A DNA stretch of 64,000 nt from an uncultured Sphingobacteriales bacterium (GTDB lineage: Bacteria > Bacteroidota > Bacteroidia > Chitinophagales > Chitinophagaceae), in NCBI GenBank assembly GCA_937871285.1, contig CALMQS010000068.1:1-64000 (forward strand), written 5' to 3'. The translations under genes and the position numbers were made by a program. Under the pieces are notes generated by a model. The model saw nothing but the letters and a program-made list of their open reading frames with translations. It made no database searches and had not been told where the DNA came from. How positions within the stretch are numbered: the first letter of the stretch is position 1; each line of letters begins with the position of its first letter. Shown in pieces: positions 1 to 9,279 of the stretch.

Positions 1-776
1 ACCAGGAAATGATGTCGCAGCAGTTAACGGGTATTCAACAGCCTTCTTATATTGCTGCTTCCGCCAAATTGGGAACAGATGTTTTTGTTGGCGCTTTTGC
101 CTATATAGGCGAAAATGCGGAAATTGGGAACGGTGTTAAGCTTTATCCCCACAGCTTTGTTGGTGATAAGGTTAGCATTGGCGATCATTCCGTTATTCAT
201 TCTTCGGTGAGCATATATCATCACTGCCGGGTAGGAAAGCATGTTACCGTTCATGCCGGTGCGGTTATAGGGGGCGATGGCTTTGGCTTTGCCCCCCAGG
301 CAGACGGGAGCTTTACCAAAGTACCGCAAATTGGAAACGTGGTAATAGAAGACAACGTTGAAATTGGCGCCAATGCCACTATAGACCGCGCAACCATAGG
401 TTCAACCATAGTAAGGTCGGGCGCCAAGTTAGACAATCTCATACAGGTTGCGCATAACGTAGAAGTAGGACACAATACGGTAATCGCGGCACAGGCGGGC
501 GTAAGCGGCAGCACCAAGATAGGTAACAATGTTATGATAGGCGGGCAGGCAGGTATCGTAGGCCATATTACTATTGCGGATGGCGCCCGCATAAACGCTC
601 AAAGCGGGGTAAGCAAATCTATAAAGCAACCTAAAGCGGCGGTAACCGGGTCGCCGGCATATGATTATACCAGCACATTGCGCAGCCAGGCCATATCCCG
701 TAAACTACCGGATTTTGAGAAAAGGATCCAGGAACTGGAGTCGCTCGTAAAACAACTAATTGCGGAAAAAGTATAA
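1..776 (+). CDS. lpxD: UDP-3-O-acylglucosamine N-acyltransferase LpxD (3' part)
   Basis: LpxD transfers a 3-hydroxyacyl chain from ACP to the amino group of UDP-3-O-acyl-glucosamine, the third step of lipid A synthesis in the cytoplasm. The reading frame is open to the left edge, so the N-terminal part (roughly 90 residues, the uridine-binding domain) lies outside the window. About 255 visible residues are hexapeptide repeats of the left-handed beta-helix type (patterns such as [17 protein letters not shown]). The segment [12 protein letters not shown] holds the histidine that is catalytic in LpxD. The C-terminal helical tail ([18 protein letters not shown]) matches the trimer-forming helix of the family. 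It is followed by lpxC/fabZ and lpxA, the usual Bacteroidota order. The ATGs at 9 and 12 are internal codons, not starts. Confidence 0.93.
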   Translation, partial: QEMMSQQLTGIQQPSYIAASAKLGTDVFVGAFAYIGENAEIGNGVKLYPHSFVGDKVSIGDHSVIHSSVSIYHHCRVGKHVTVHAGAVIGGDGFGFAPQADGSFTKVPQIGNVVIEDNVEIGANATIDRATIGSTIVRSGAKLDNLIQVAHNVEVGHNTVIAAQAGVSGSTKIGNNVMIGGQAGIVGHITIADGARINAQSGVSKSIKQPKAAVTGSPAYDYTSTLRSQAISRKLPDFEKRIQELESLVKQLIAEKV

Positions 777-826
777 TATCTTCCCATATACACATGACAG
801 ATAACTTACTATACGCCGTTCATCCC

Positions 827-834
827 TATCTTTG
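827..834 (+). promoter_or_regulatory. TAnnTTTG -7 box before lpxC/fabZ
   Basis: TATCTTTG matches the Bacteroidota -7 consensus TAnnTTTG and lies 21 bases before the ATG at 856. No good TTG -33 element is visible at the expected spacing. The box argues against the in-frame TTG at 832 as start codon, since transcription would begin downstream of it. Confidence 0.4.
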
Positions 835-855
835 CCCGGTAACAAAAAGCGAATA

Positions 856-2259
856 ATGAACGCGAACTTTAATCCAGATAAACAGCATACACTTAAATCG
901 GCAGTCAGTATTTCGGGAACAGGTTTACACACAGGCATTAAAGTTGATATGATATTAAACCCCGCCAATGCGGGCTTTGGAATCCAGTTTCAACGTATTG
1001 ACCTGGCCGGACAGCCCATTATTAAAGCGGATTGCGACCTGGTTACTGATACTTCACGCGGAACAACGCTGGAAGACAAAGGTATTAAAGTAAGCACGGT
1101 AGAGCATATACTGGCAGCCCTGGTAGGCATGGGCATAGATAATTGTCTTGTGGAACTCAACGGACCGGAAATACCGATCATAGACGGAAGCTCGGCCCCC
1201 TTTGTTGAAATTATTGAAGAAGCAGGAATACTGGAGCAGGAAGCTACCAAATTGTGGTATACCATTGACAGCAATATTACCTATTATGATGAGGAGAAAC
1301 GGGTAGAAATGGTAGCGATGCCGGCTATCGGATATCAAATTACAACCCTTATTGATTTTAACAGTTCCGTTTTGGGAACGCAGCATGCCGGTCTGAAGCA
1401 CCTTAAAGACTTTAAAACAGAAATTGCTCCCTGCCGCACTTTCAGCTTCCTGCATGAACTGGAAATGTTGCTGGATAATAACCTCATAAAAGGCGGCGAT
1501 ATTAACAACGCGATCGTGATCGTAGACAGGCCGGTAAGTGAAGCAGAAATGGAACGCCTGGGCAAGGCTTTTGGCAGAAAGAAAATGGAGGTAAAAAGCG
1601 GCGGATACCTCAATAACCTTGAGCTCCGTTTTCCCAATGAACCCGCACGCCATAAACTGCTGGATATCATTGGCGACCTGGCGCTTATAGGCACACCTAT
1701 AAAAGCGCATATTATTGCCAACCGTCCGGGACATTCGTCTAACGTAAATTTTGCCAAAAAAATAAAGCAGCACATCAAAATAAACAAGCAAATGCTGGAT
1801 GTGCCTATATATGATCCCAACCAAACCCCCGTATATACCACTCAGCAAATTGAAAAAACACTCCCGCACCGTTACCCTTTCTTATTAGTAGACAAGATCA
1901 TTGAACTGACCGATACCAGAATCGTGGGAATAAAAAATGTGACATTCAACGAGCCCTTTTTTGTAGGGCATTTTCCGGGTAACCCCATAATGCCCGGTGT
2001 GCTGCAGATAGAAGCTCTGGCGCAAACCGGCGGTATCCTGGCTATTAATGCATTGCCTCCCGGAGAATATGATACTTATTTTGTTAAAATGGATAATGCC
2101 CGCTTTCGTCTCAAAGTAGTTCCGGGGGATACGATGATCCTCAAAATGGAGCTTAACGCCCCTATCCGCAGGGGAATGTGCGAAATGCAGGGAACCGTTT
2201 ACATCGGAAATAAAATTGCTACCGAGGCCACCTTAATGGCACAATTAGTGAAGCGTTAA
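856..2259 (+). CDS. lpxC/fabZ: Bifunctional UDP-3-O-acyl-GlcNAc deacetylase / 3-hydroxyacyl-ACP dehydratase (LpxC-FabZ fusion)
   Basis: A 467-residue fusion typical of Bacteroidota. The N-terminal two thirds is LpxC, the zinc deacetylase that commits precursors to lipid A; the C-terminal third is FabZ, which dehydrates 3-hydroxyacyl-ACP for fatty acid elongation. LpxC signs: E83-H84 in TVEHILAAL, H266 and D270 in RHKLLDIIGD (zinc ligands with H84), and H293 in PGHSS. FabZ signs: LPHRYPFLLVD near residue 336, catalytic H372 in GHFPGNPIMPG and E386 in LQIEALAQ. Joining the two activities couples the use of 3-hydroxyacyl-ACP by lipid A and phospholipid synthesis. The ATG at 856 is chosen because an in-frame TTG at 832 overlaps the predicted promoter box, and homology begins just after 856. 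Confidence 0.96.
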   Translation: MNANFNPDKQHTLKSAVSISGTGLHTGIKVDMILNPANAGFGIQFQRIDLAGQPIIKADCDLVTDTSRGTTLEDKGIKVSTVEHILAALVGMGIDNCLVELNGPEIPIIDGSSAPFVEIIEEAGILEQEATKLWYTIDSNITYYDEEKRVEMVAMPAIGYQITTLIDFNSSVLGTQHAGLKHLKDFKTEIAPCRTFSFLHELEMLLDNNLIKGGDINNAIVIVDRPVSEAEMERLGKAFGRKKMEVKSGGYLNNLELRFPNEPARHKLLDIIGDLALIGTPIKAHIIANRPGHSSNVNFAKKIKQHIKINKQMLDVPIYDPNQTPVYTTQQIEKTLPHRYPFLLVDKIIELTDTRIVGIKNVTFNEPFFVGHFPGNPIMPGVLQIEALAQTGGILAINALPPGEYDTYFVKMDNARFRLKVVPGDTMILKMELNAPIRRGMCEMQGTVYIGNKIATEATLMAQLVKR

Positions 2260-2292
2260 TGATGAATATTATCTTTTCCTTACTTTTGCTTT

Positions 2293-2319
2293 CGTCAGGA
2301 AAACTACCTGACGTTTTTT
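2293..2319 (+). terminator. Rho-independent terminator after lpxC/fabZ
   Basis: CGTCAGG (2293-2299), a 7-base loop, CCTGACG (2307-2313) and six T. It lies 33 bases after the lpxC/fabZ stop. A TAnnTTTG-like box TACTTTTG at 2281-2288 sits just before it, so transcription of lpxA may be partly separate from lpxC/fabZ, by read-through or by a promoter not seen. Confidence 0.75.
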
Positions 2320-2371
2320 GTATATATATGAAATGCTGCCTCAGAGAACACCAAATAAGAAATAATCATCA

Positions 2372-3178
2372 ATGATTCATCCCCACACATATATTCATCC
2401 CAACGCCAAACTGGCCACGAATGTAAAAGTTGACCCCTTTACGGTAATTCACCATAATGTAGAAGTTGGAGAAGGTACCTGGATTGGCAGCAATGTAACC
2501 ATTATGGAAGGTGCAAGAATTGGCAAAAACTGCCGCATCTTTCCCGGAGCGGTTATTTCCGCTATCCCTCAGGATCTGAAATTTGAAGGAGAATATTCTA
2601 TTGTTGAAGTGGGCGACAATACTACCATCCGCGAATTTGTTACCATTAACCGCGGTACCAAGGAAAGAGGTAAAACTACAGTGGGCGATAACTGCCTGAT
2701 ACAGGCTTACAGCCATATAGCCCACGACTGTTCTGTGGGCAATAACTGTATTATAACCAATAATACGCAAATGGCGGGGCATGTGGTAATGGGCGACTGG
2801 TCTATACTCGGCGGCATGTGCGCCGTGCACCAGTTCGTAAAAATCGGCGCTCATTCCTATATAGGCGGCGGATCACTGGTAGGCAAGGATGTGCCGCCCT
2901 ATATTAAAGCGGGTCGTCAGCCCCTTAGCTATGCCGGCGTAAATTCTATCGGGCTTAAACGCAGAGGCTTTACTATAGATAAGATCAATCATATATTAGA
3001 TATTTACAGAACGATTTATAATAAAGGCTTAAATACCTCTCAGGCAGTAGAAATCCTGGAAGAAGAGTTTCAGGCCACGGATGAAAGAGATGAGATCGTA
3101 ACTTTTATCCGCGAAAGCGGAAGGGGCATCATTAAACGCTACACTAAAAACAGCGTGGATGACGATATCGTTGACTAA
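2372..3178 (+). CDS. lpxA: Acyl-ACP--UDP-N-acetylglucosamine O-acyltransferase LpxA
   Basis: First enzyme of lipid A synthesis: it moves a 3-hydroxyacyl chain from ACP to the 3-OH of UDP-GlcNAc. The 268-residue length is normal. Residues 1-190 are hexapeptide repeats forming a left-handed beta-helix (IHPNAKLATNVKV onward). H118 in SHIAHDCSVG corresponds to the catalytic histidine (H125 in E. coli). The segment with Q67, D68 and K70 (AIPQDLKFEGE) matches the nucleotide-site loop of LpxA. The C-terminal helical domain (GLKRRGFTIDKINHI onward) is also typical. The ATG at 2372 directly precedes the first repeat. The 3' end overlaps the following ABC ATPase gene by 20 bases, suggesting translational coupling. 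Confidence 0.96.
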   Translation: MIHPHTYIHPNAKLATNVKVDPFTVIHHNVEVGEGTWIGSNVTIMEGARIGKNCRIFPGAVISAIPQDLKFEGEYSIVEVGDNTTIREFVTINRGTKERGKTTVGDNCLIQAYSHIAHDCSVGNNCIITNNTQMAGHVVMGDWSILGGMCAVHQFVKIGAHSYIGGGSLVGKDVPPYIKAGRQPLSYAGVNSIGLKRRGFTIDKINHILDIYRTIYNKGLNTSQAVEILEEEFQATDERDEIVTFIRESGRGIIKRYTKNSVDDDIVD

Positions 3179-3794
3179 TACAGGCAAAAGATTTAACAGG
3201 GACTGGATATTCCGGCATCTTAATTTTCAATTCTTCGCGGGCATGGCTTACGCTGTTACCGGACCAAACGGGTCGGGCAAATCCACGCTCCTGCAGGTAA
3301 TAGCAGGTGCGCTCTCTCCCAGCGAAGGGAAGATGGAATACCATGCAAAAAGTAATGAACAGCATAGTGGCAACCCCATTGATGCCGATAATATTTACCT
3401 GCACTTCTCTTTCGCTGCGCCTTACATAGAGCTTATAGAGGAGATGACCCTGCTGGAGTTCCTGCATTTCCATCAGCAGTTCAAGCGGCTGCTGGCATCG
3501 CCGGCCATCCCGGATATCATTAGTTTAATTGGTTTGGAAAAAGCCACCCATAAGCAAATCCGGTATTTTAGCAGTGGTATGAAGCAAAGGGTAAAGCTGG
3601 CTCAAGCTGTTTTTTCGGATGCGCCTGTTTTACTGTTAGATGAGCCCTGCACCAACTTAGATGCAGAAGGCGTTGCGCTTTACCAGCAGCTGATAACAAC
3701 ATATTGTAAAAACCGGCTCATTATTGTAAGCAGCAATGATGAAATGGAGTATACTTTCTGCAGTGAACAATTGAATATTAATAATTACAAATAA
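3159..3794 (+). CDS. Stand-alone ABC transporter ATPase, overlapping lpxA
   Basis: A 211-residue single ABC ATPase domain. Visible motifs: Walker A GPNGSGKST near residues 35-43, signature SSGMKQR near 138-144 and Walker B VLLLDEP near 157-163. No membrane segments and no permease gene are adjacent, so its partner must be encoded elsewhere. The usual Q-loop glutamine seems absent (segment HFSFAAPYIEL) and the switch histidine position reads SSND, so the catalytic surroundings differ from canonical exporters. It resembles CcmA/LPS-type ATPases in size. The start lies inside lpxA, fixing the two genes in one transcript; this suggests, but does not prove, an envelope role. The transported substrate is unknown. 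Confidence 0.8.
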   Translation: MTISLTNTGKRFNRDWIFRHLNFQFFAGMAYAVTGPNGSGKSTLLQVIAGALSPSEGKMEYHAKSNEQHSGNPIDADNIYLHFSFAAPYIELIEEMTLLEFLHFHQQFKRLLASPAIPDIISLIGLEKATHKQIRYFSSGMKQRVKLAQAVFSDAPVLLLDEPCTNLDAEGVALYQQLITTYCKNRLIIVSSNDEMEYTFCSEQLNINNYK

Positions 3795-3937
3795 AGGTTT
3801 TACGCAACGAACGCAAAGAAAACAATAAGGGATACATCGCCGCGCCGCTGCTTCACCGCTATCGCCGCGAGAAAAGTTTTGTCTGATTTGAAATATCTCC
3901 CCTGTACATTCCGGCAGTATTGAAATGTGATTTTTTT

Positions 3938-3945
3938 TAAATTTG
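3938..3945 (+). promoter_or_regulatory. TAnnTTTG -7 box before antiporter gene
   Basis: TAAATTTG lies 23 bases before the TTG start at 3969 in the 174-base gap after the ABC ATPase gene. A TTG at 3920-3922 is only 15 bases upstream, slightly short of the usual 17-23, so the -33 element is uncertain. Confidence 0.35.
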
Positions 3946-3968
3946 CCTAACTTTTAAATCAATACCGG

Positions 3969-5213
3969 TTGGAACTTTACTACTCGTTTTCTATTTTAAT
4001 TGTATTAGCTTCATTTTTTGCTTACCTGAACCTGAGGATATTAAAACTGCCTTCCACCATTGGCATTATGCTCATCGCCATTTTCGTTTCCCTCCTGATC
4101 AGGATAGTAGGCGCCAATGTTTTTCCTAATACCACACTTAGTTTTTTTAATCTTATATCTGAGTTTGATTTTACAGAAGTGCTTATGGGCGCCATGCTTA
4201 ATTTCCTGCTTTTTGCCGGGGCTATTCACGTAAACTTTGCCGATCTCCGGGAGCAGCGATGGCCCATATTCATTTTTTCCACGGTAAGTGTTATCATTTC
4301 CACTTTTGTGGTAGCCTTCCTCTTATATAATATAGCACCGCTTTTTCATGAAAATGTTCCTTTCATTTATTGCTTATTGTTTGGGGCTTTAATATCGCCT
4401 ACCGATCCTATCGCGGTGCTGGGTATTCTTAAGCAGGCAAAGGTTCCTAAAACCCTGGAAACGAAGATTGCGGGTGAATCGCTTTTTAATGACGGGGTAG
4501 CCGTTGTATTGTTTGCTGTTATTTTGCAGCTTACCAAAACCGATGCTATAGATATTTCTATTGGTTCCATTTCCTGGCTGCTGGCAAAAGAGGCGCTGGG
4601 TGGATTGCTATTAGGCGCACTGCTTGGCTTTGGAACCTCGGGCGCCATGAAAAGGATAGACGACTATAAAGTGTCGGTACTAATGACGCTTTCGGTAGTA
4701 ATGGGTGGATACCTTATTGCACATGCCCTCCATATTTCAGGACCGCTTACCATGGTTGCCGCAGGACTTATTATCGGGAATTACGGAAAGAAAGCAGCCA
4801 TGTCGTCAGAAACGAAAGATTACCTGAATAAGTTCTGGGAGCTGATAGATGAGATACTGAACGCTATATTATTCCTCTTTATCGGGTTTGAATTATTATT
4901 GATTCCCGATCTGGTTAGCCACCTCGCACTTGGCGTTATTGCTATCATTATTGTTCTGCTGGCCCGGCTGCTTTCCATTTGGATCCCTTACACTATAGTA
5001 CCATTTAAGAACAAGTTTCTTAAGGGCGCCCTCACTGTAATGGTATGGGGCGGGCTGCGTGGCGGCGTATCCATAGCGCTTGTTCTGTCGGTGGATAACG
5101 GGGAACACAAAAACTTATTACTGGAGATCACTTATTTCGTGGTCGTATTCTCCATTGTTGTACAGGGACTTACAGTGGGCAAAGTGGCTAAAAAAGCGCT
5201 GGCGGGTAACTGA
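3969..5213 (+). CDS. Na+/H+ antiporter, CPA1 (NhaP-like) family
   Basis: A 414-residue inner-membrane protein with 12 or so hydrophobic segments, expected to exchange protons for Na+ (or K+/Li+) in pH and salt homeostasis. Family marks: [12 protein letters not shown] near residue 142, [10 protein letters not shown] near 174 (the ND ion-binding pair of CPA1 proteins), and [15 protein letters not shown] near 359, a conserved late helix with arginine. No long cytoplasmic C-terminal regulatory domain is present, as in short NhaP-type proteins. The start is TTG at 3969; the next in-frame ATG would remove the first membrane helix, so the TTG is preferred. The gene is monocistronic and convergent with the alanine dehydrogenase gene. 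The ion preference cannot be read from sequence. Confidence 0.87.
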   Translation: MELYYSFSILIVLASFFAYLNLRILKLPSTIGIMLIAIFVSLLIRIVGANVFPNTTLSFFNLISEFDFTEVLMGAMLNFLLFAGAIHVNFADLREQRWPIFIFSTVSVIISTFVVAFLLYNIAPLFHENVPFIYCLLFGALISPTDPIAVLGILKQAKVPKTLETKIAGESLFNDGVAVVLFAVILQLTKTDAIDISIGSISWLLAKEALGGLLLGALLGFGTSGAMKRIDDYKVSVLMTLSVVMGGYLIAHALHISGPLTMVAAGLIIGNYGKKAAMSSETKDYLNKFWELIDEILNAILFLFIGFELLLIPDLVSHLALGVIAIIIVLLARLLSIWIPYTIVPFKNKFLKGALTVMVWGGLRGGVSIALVLSVDNGEHKNLLLEITYFVVVFSIVVQGLTVGKVAKKALAGN

Positions 5214-5235
5214 AACTAAAGGGGTTAAAACCCCG

Positions 5236-5275
5236 CACTTACCACTTACTACTTATCACTTACCACTTCTTCTCT
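5236..5275. repeat. Degenerate phrase repeat (CTTACCACTTACTACTTATC type)
   Basis: A short stretch built from variants of ACTTACCACTT, placed in the gap between two convergent genes. Similar low-complexity phrase repeats occur in several other gaps of this window. Confidence 0.5.
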
Positions 5276-6514
5276 TTATCTCCTGCTGGCTATCAGTAAA
5301 TTCAGATCGGTGTATTTTAAATTGAAGCGCTGGCTGAGGTAGATATTGGTTAGCGCGCCTTTAAACAGGTAGATGCCGCTGCGGATATTGAACTTATGCC
5401 ATACTAATTTCTCCAGTCCGCCCTCATCGCCTATTTCAAGCAATAATGGCATCAGCACATTGCTGATGGCCTGCGATGCGGTACGGGCAAAACCCGAAGG
5501 GATATTGGGTACACAATAATGAATAACACCGTGCTTAATAAATACCGGACTTTCATGTGAAGTGATCTCGGAAGTTTCAAAGCAGCCGCCGCGGTCAATA
5601 CATACATCCATGATCACGCTGCCCGGCCGCATAATAGATACCATTTCTTCCGTAGCTACAATAGGGGTACGCCCGCCAAAAGAAGATAAGGCGCCTACCG
5701 CCACATCGCATGTTTTTAGCTGCTTGGCTAAAATTTTGGGCTCTATAACGGAGGTCCACATTCTTACCCCTATATTGCCCTGCATGCGCTTGAGCTTATA
5801 AATATTATTATCAAACACTTTTACGCTGCTACCCATAGCCAGGGCAGTTCTTGCAGCATACTCTCCCACAATACCGGCGCCTATAATAACCACCTTGGTA
5901 GGAGGAATGCCCGAAATGCCACCCAGCAGCATTCCTTTGCCATTGTTGGCATTGCTTAAATAATTACCCGCCAGCAGCATTACAGCGCTGCCGGCAATTT
6001 CACTCATGCTTCGTACAATAGGATTATGCCCGGAATCGTCTTTAAAATTCTCAAACGATAAGGCGGTGATCCGCTTTTCCATCATACGCTGTAATATTTC
6101 CGTTTTCATTACAGGCAGGTGGATAGGGGATATGATCGTTTGATTATGCTTCAGCAGATCTACTTCTTCTTCATTCACCGGCGCCGACTTCATGATCAGG
6201 TCGCATTGAAACACCTCCCGCTTGTCGTATGCAATTTTAGCACCCGCATCGCTGTAATCCTTTTCAGAAAAATGTGCGCCTTCACCCGCACGATGCTCTA
6301 CCACCACCCGGTGACCGTTGTTCGTAAGTACGCTGATAGCATCAGGCGTTAATGCGATCCTGTTCTCCTGGAAAGAATTTTCCTTTGGAATCCCGATCAG
6401 CAACTGCGCTTCACGCGGCTTAATATCTAATGTTTCTTCTAAAGTTTCGTAATTAAACGAGGTACCTACAAATGGCTTTTCTGCCGGCATAAGCTGGATA
6501 GGTTTGAGCGACAA
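5276..6514 (-). CDS. ald: Alanine dehydrogenase
   Basis: A 412-residue NAD-dependent dehydrogenase expected to interconvert L-alanine with pyruvate plus ammonium. The N-terminal half starts with IGIPKENSFQENRIALTP, the alanine dehydrogenase/transhydrogenase N-domain with the lysine and arginine that hold pyruvate. A Rossmann motif GAGIVGEYAA (about residues 212-221) binds NAD. The segments SIMRPGSVIMDVCIDRGGC and HYCVPNIPSGFARTAS are typical of the family. It is longer than the ~370-residue Bacillus enzyme because of an N-terminal extension of about 35 residues, as usual in Bacteroidota. It lies 12 bases downstream of tsaE on the same strand, so the two are probably co-transcribed. Confidence 0.9.
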   Translation of the reverse strand: MSLKPIQLMPAEKPFVGTSFNYETLEETLDIKPREAQLLIGIPKENSFQENRIALTPDAISVLTNNGHRVVVEHRAGEGAHFSEKDYSDAGAKIAYDKREVFQCDLIMKSAPVNEEEVDLLKHNQTIISPIHLPVMKTEILQRMMEKRITALSFENFKDDSGHNPIVRSMSEIAGSAVMLLAGNYLSNANNGKGMLLGGISGIPPTKVVIIGAGIVGEYAARTALAMGSSVKVFDNNIYKLKRMQGNIGVRMWTSVIEPKILAKQLKTCDVAVGALSSFGGRTPIVATEEMVSIMRPGSVIMDVCIDRGGCFETSEITSHESPVFIKHGVIHYCVPNIPSGFARTASQAISNVLMPLLLEIGDEGGLEKLVWHKFNIRSGIYLFKGALTNIYLSQRFNLKYTDLNLLIASRR

Positions 6515-6526
6515 TTTACTAAATAT

Positions 6527-6958
6527 TTACCTGTGAAAATCAACTTTCAGCAAACGGGTAGTGGTATTTACAGGATGCAGGTAAACATCAACCCTGTTTT
6601 CGGGTAAAAGAGAAGGTATTTTCTCCGGCCACTCCACAAAACAGATATCACCCGAAAACAAACAATCTTCTATGCCGGCATTTATCGCTTCTTCTTCATC
6701 TTTTAGCCGGTACAGATCAATATGGAAGATGCGTTTGGGCATGCCGTCTTCCTTATAGGTATATTCATTGATCAGCGAAAAAGTAGGGCTGCTTACATGC
6801 CCTTCTACGCCTTTAGCGGCACATAATGCGGCAATAAAAGTAGTTTTCCCCGCTCCCATTTCACCATGAAAGGCAAATACCCTGTCATGCTCCTGCACCC
6901 GCTCCCAGAAGCAGTGGGCGCATGGCTGTATATTTTCTAATGTAACTGTTATCTCCAT
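6527..6958 (-). CDS. tsaE: tRNA threonylcarbamoyladenosine biosynthesis ATPase TsaE
   Basis: TsaE is the P-loop ATPase that acts with TsaB and TsaD to put the t6A modification on A37 of ANN-decoding tRNAs. The 143-residue protein has Walker A GEMGAGKTTF near residues 32-41, SSPTFSLINEY near 64-74 and HIDLYRLKDEEEA near 86-98, all hallmarks of TsaE. The closing part with FVEWPEKI is also typical. The start is placed at 6958 (MEITVTLEN). The frame continues upstream to an ATG at 7012, but that extension is encoded by a phrase repeat and has no resemblance to TsaE. It is followed closely by alanine dehydrogenase. Confidence 0.93.
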   Translation of the reverse strand: MEITVTLENIQPCAHCFWERVQEHDRVFAFHGEMGAGKTTFIAALCAAKGVEGHVSSPTFSLINEYTYKEDGMPKRIFHIDLYRLKDEEEAINAGIEDCLFSGDICFVEWPEKIPSLLPENRVDVYLHPVNTTTRLLKVDFHR

Positions 6959-6967
6959 AAACGATAT

Positions 6968-7040
6968 CTGAAACAGGGTTGCAGGTCGCAGGTTGCAGGA
7001 GCGAAGGCTCAACCTGAAACTTGTAACCTGAAACCTCCCC
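6968..7040. repeat. Phrase repeat of GGTTGCAGG / AACCTGAAAC type
   Basis: The gap holds a GGTTGCAGGTCGCAGGTTGC stretch (6979 on), then a spacer, then CAACCTGAAACTTGTAACC (7010 on). The halves are partly complementary and could fold back. Related phrases occur at 12729, 46591 and inside gltX at 62537. Confidence 0.55.
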
Positions 7041-7140
7041 TTGCCTCATTGTTGCAAAGATAATGGCCGTTTTGAGGCTTTACTGATACGGCGTTGCAAA
7101 GATATTTGCAATTGTAGTTATTCATCATTATACTGGTTGG

Positions 7141-7148
7141 TAATTTTG
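7141..7148 (+). promoter_or_regulatory. TAnnTTTG -7 box before copA, possible leaderless transcript
   Basis: TAATTTTG ends only four bases before the copA ATG at 7153. If this is the -7 box, transcription would start at or inside the start codon. A TTTG at 7105-7108 is 32 bases upstream, too far for a standard -33 element, so the assignment is tentative. Confidence 0.35.
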
Positions 7149-7152
7149 CAGC

Positions 7153-9279
7153 ATGGAAAAGATAAGATGGAAAGTTGAAGGCATGGACTGCTCCAATTGC
7201 GCGCTCACTATTCGCAGGTATCTGGAAAAAGAAGGCGTTCAGAACATCAGGGTAAATTTTGTTGATGGTGATGTGGCATTTGATGTAAACGGCAACAGTT
7301 CGGCGCAACAGATACAGAAAGGCATTGACGCCCTGGGTTATAAGGTAACCGGCACATTAGAAGCAGATAAAGCAGGTCTTCCTGTACAAAAAATGAATAT
7401 TCATTTAAAGTATACCCTCATTTGTTTGCCTTTTACAATAGTGTTGCTGTTGCACATGATACACGATTGGATAGGCTGGCACTGGCTGATGAATCCCTGG
7501 CTGCAGTTTGCGCTTTGCCTTCCCGTATATATTATCGGGATGTCTTATTTTGGTAAAAGCGCTGTTAAAAGCCTGCGCAATGGCATCCCTAATATGAACG
7601 TATTAATTGCCCTGGGCGCCACGGCGGCTTTTGCTTACAGCCTTACAGGAACATTCATGAATCTGGGAGAAGATTATCTTTTTTATGAAACTGCCGCCAC
7701 TATCATTACACTTGTATTTTTTGGCAATTATTTAGAAAGCGCATCCATTCAATCTACGCAAAAAGCATTGCAGAGTTTGGCAAAATCGCAAAAAACGGTG
7801 GCTAACATGATCGCGTTTGATGAGCATCACCAGGAAGTGATTATGCCTGTTGACAATAAAGATCTTCGCTCCGGCGACCTGATACTGATCAAAAGCGGCG
7901 AACTGGTGCCGGCCGACTGCAAAATCCTGTGGGGCAATGCCAGCGTAAATGAATCCATTATCACCGGCGAAAGCCTGCCACTTGAGAAACATGCAAAGGA
8001 TTTGCTTATCGGAGGCAGCATACTGGCAGACGGCACAGTGAAAGCCCAGGTTACCGCAGCGGCCGATGATTCAGCACTCGCTAACATTGTAAACCTGGTA
8101 AAACAGGCACAGGGTGAAAAACCTCCGGTACAACAAATGGCAGACAGGATCAGCGCCATATTTGTACCTGCAGTAATTGGGATTGCACTGCTTACTTTTA
8201 TTATCAACTATTTTGTGCTGCAGGATTTCACAGCTTCCTTAATGCGCAGCATTGCTGTGCTGGTTATCTCATGTCCCTGCGCATTAGGGCTGGCAACCCC
8301 CGCCGCTATTGCCGTAGGATTGGGTCGCGCCGCACGTAATGGGGTACTTTTCCGGAATGCTAAAAGTCTTGAACTTTTTAAAGATATCCGGCAGGTGGTA
8401 TTTGATAAAACCGGAACGCTCACTACAGGTGAATTAACAATTGATCGGTTCCAAACAACAAATAATACCATCTCTGAAGAAGAACTAAAAAGAATTACAT
8501 ACTCACTCGAAAAATATTCCAATCACCCTATTGCAAAAAGCATTGCCACCGCCTGGAAAATCAAAAATGAGATACGATGGGCTAAAATAGAAGAAATAAA
8601 AGGTATGGGAATAAAAGCAACCAGCAAAGAGGGCGATGAATATTGGGCCGGTTCTTACAAAATGGCCGCAGCACTTACTACTAACAATACACATAACGTA
8701 TACATCATAAAAAATAATGCGTTGATCGGATGGATAGATGTAAAAGATGATATACGTCCGGAAGCCAGAAGTGTTGTAACCTACCTGCACAAAAAAGGAA
8801 TCACCACTTATCTTTTAAGCGGCGACAGTAAAGTTAAATGCGAGCAACTGGCCCGGGAGCTTGGTATTGATAAAGTAATGGCAGAACAAACACCCGAACA
8901 AAAATTAGCGATAGTGGAATCACTTTCCCGGCGGGCGCCTACCGCCATGGTGGGCGATGGTATTAATGATGCGCCGGCACTTGCAAAAGCAACCATCGGC
9001 ATTTCGTTAAGCGATGCATCGCAAATTGCCATTCAAACAGCCGATGTGGTACTCATGAATCAGGGATTGAAGAACCTGCCCTTATCATTGGGCTTAGGTA
9101 AGCATACTTTCATTACTATAAGGCAAAATTTGTTCTGGGCATTTTGCTATAACGTGGTGGCCATACCGGTAGCAGCAGTAGGTTTGCTTAATCCTATGTT
9201 CGGCGCGCTGGCAATGGGGCTCAGCGATGTGGTGCTCGGTATTAATTCGGGAAGATTGTTTGTGAAGAAAGTGACATGA
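7153..9279 (+). CDS. copA: Heavy-metal (Cu+-type) translocating P1B ATPase
   Basis: A 708-residue inner-membrane pump expected to export Cu+ from the cytoplasm. It has one N-terminal HMA domain with GMDCSNC (C13, C16), eight expected membrane helices, TGES at 271-274 (actuator), SCPC at 373-376 (membrane metal site of Cu+/Ag+ pumps), phosphorylated D418 in DKTGTLT, SNHPIAKS (the HP motif of P1B pumps) near 456, and GDGINDAPAL near 596. The CPC motif fits copper better than zinc pumps, although single-HMA pumps can carry Ag+ too. It stands alone; no copper chaperone or CueR/CopY-type regulator is adjacent. The ATG lies just after a TAnnTTTG box. Confidence 0.9.
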   Translation: MEKIRWKVEGMDCSNCALTIRRYLEKEGVQNIRVNFVDGDVAFDVNGNSSAQQIQKGIDALGYKVTGTLEADKAGLPVQKMNIHLKYTLICLPFTIVLLLHMIHDWIGWHWLMNPWLQFALCLPVYIIGMSYFGKSAVKSLRNGIPNMNVLIALGATAAFAYSLTGTFMNLGEDYLFYETAATIITLVFFGNYLESASIQSTQKALQSLAKSQKTVANMIAFDEHHQEVIMPVDNKDLRSGDLILIKSGELVPADCKILWGNASVNESIITGESLPLEKHAKDLLIGGSILADGTVKAQVTAAADDSALANIVNLVKQAQGEKPPVQQMADRISAIFVPAVIGIALLTFIINYFVLQDFTASLMRSIAVLVISCPCALGLATPAAIAVGLGRAARNGVLFRNAKSLELFKDIRQVVFDKTGTLTTGELTIDRFQTTNNTISEEELKRITYSLEKYSNHPIAKSIATAWKIKNEIRWAKIEEIKGMGIKATSKEGDEYWAGSYKMAAALTTNNTHNVYIIKNNALIGWIDVKDDIRPEARSVVTYLHKKGITTYLLSGDSKVKCEQLARELGIDKVMAEQTPEQKLAIVESLSRRAPTAMVGDGINDAPALAKATIGISLSDASQIAIQTADVVLMNQGLKNLPLSLGLGKHTFITIRQNLFWAFCYNVVAIPVAAVGLLNPMFGALAMGLSDVVLGINSGRLFVKKVT

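Noticed and set aside
832-855. TTG at 832 as start codon of lpxC/fabZ
   Set aside because: It overlaps the TAnnTTTG box at 827-834, and similarity to LpxC begins after the ATG at 856.
1054-1869. A 271-residue open frame on the minus strand opposite lpxC/fabZ
   Set aside because: It is a shadow of the plus-strand gene, whose motifs are complete; the antisense product has no recognisable domain.
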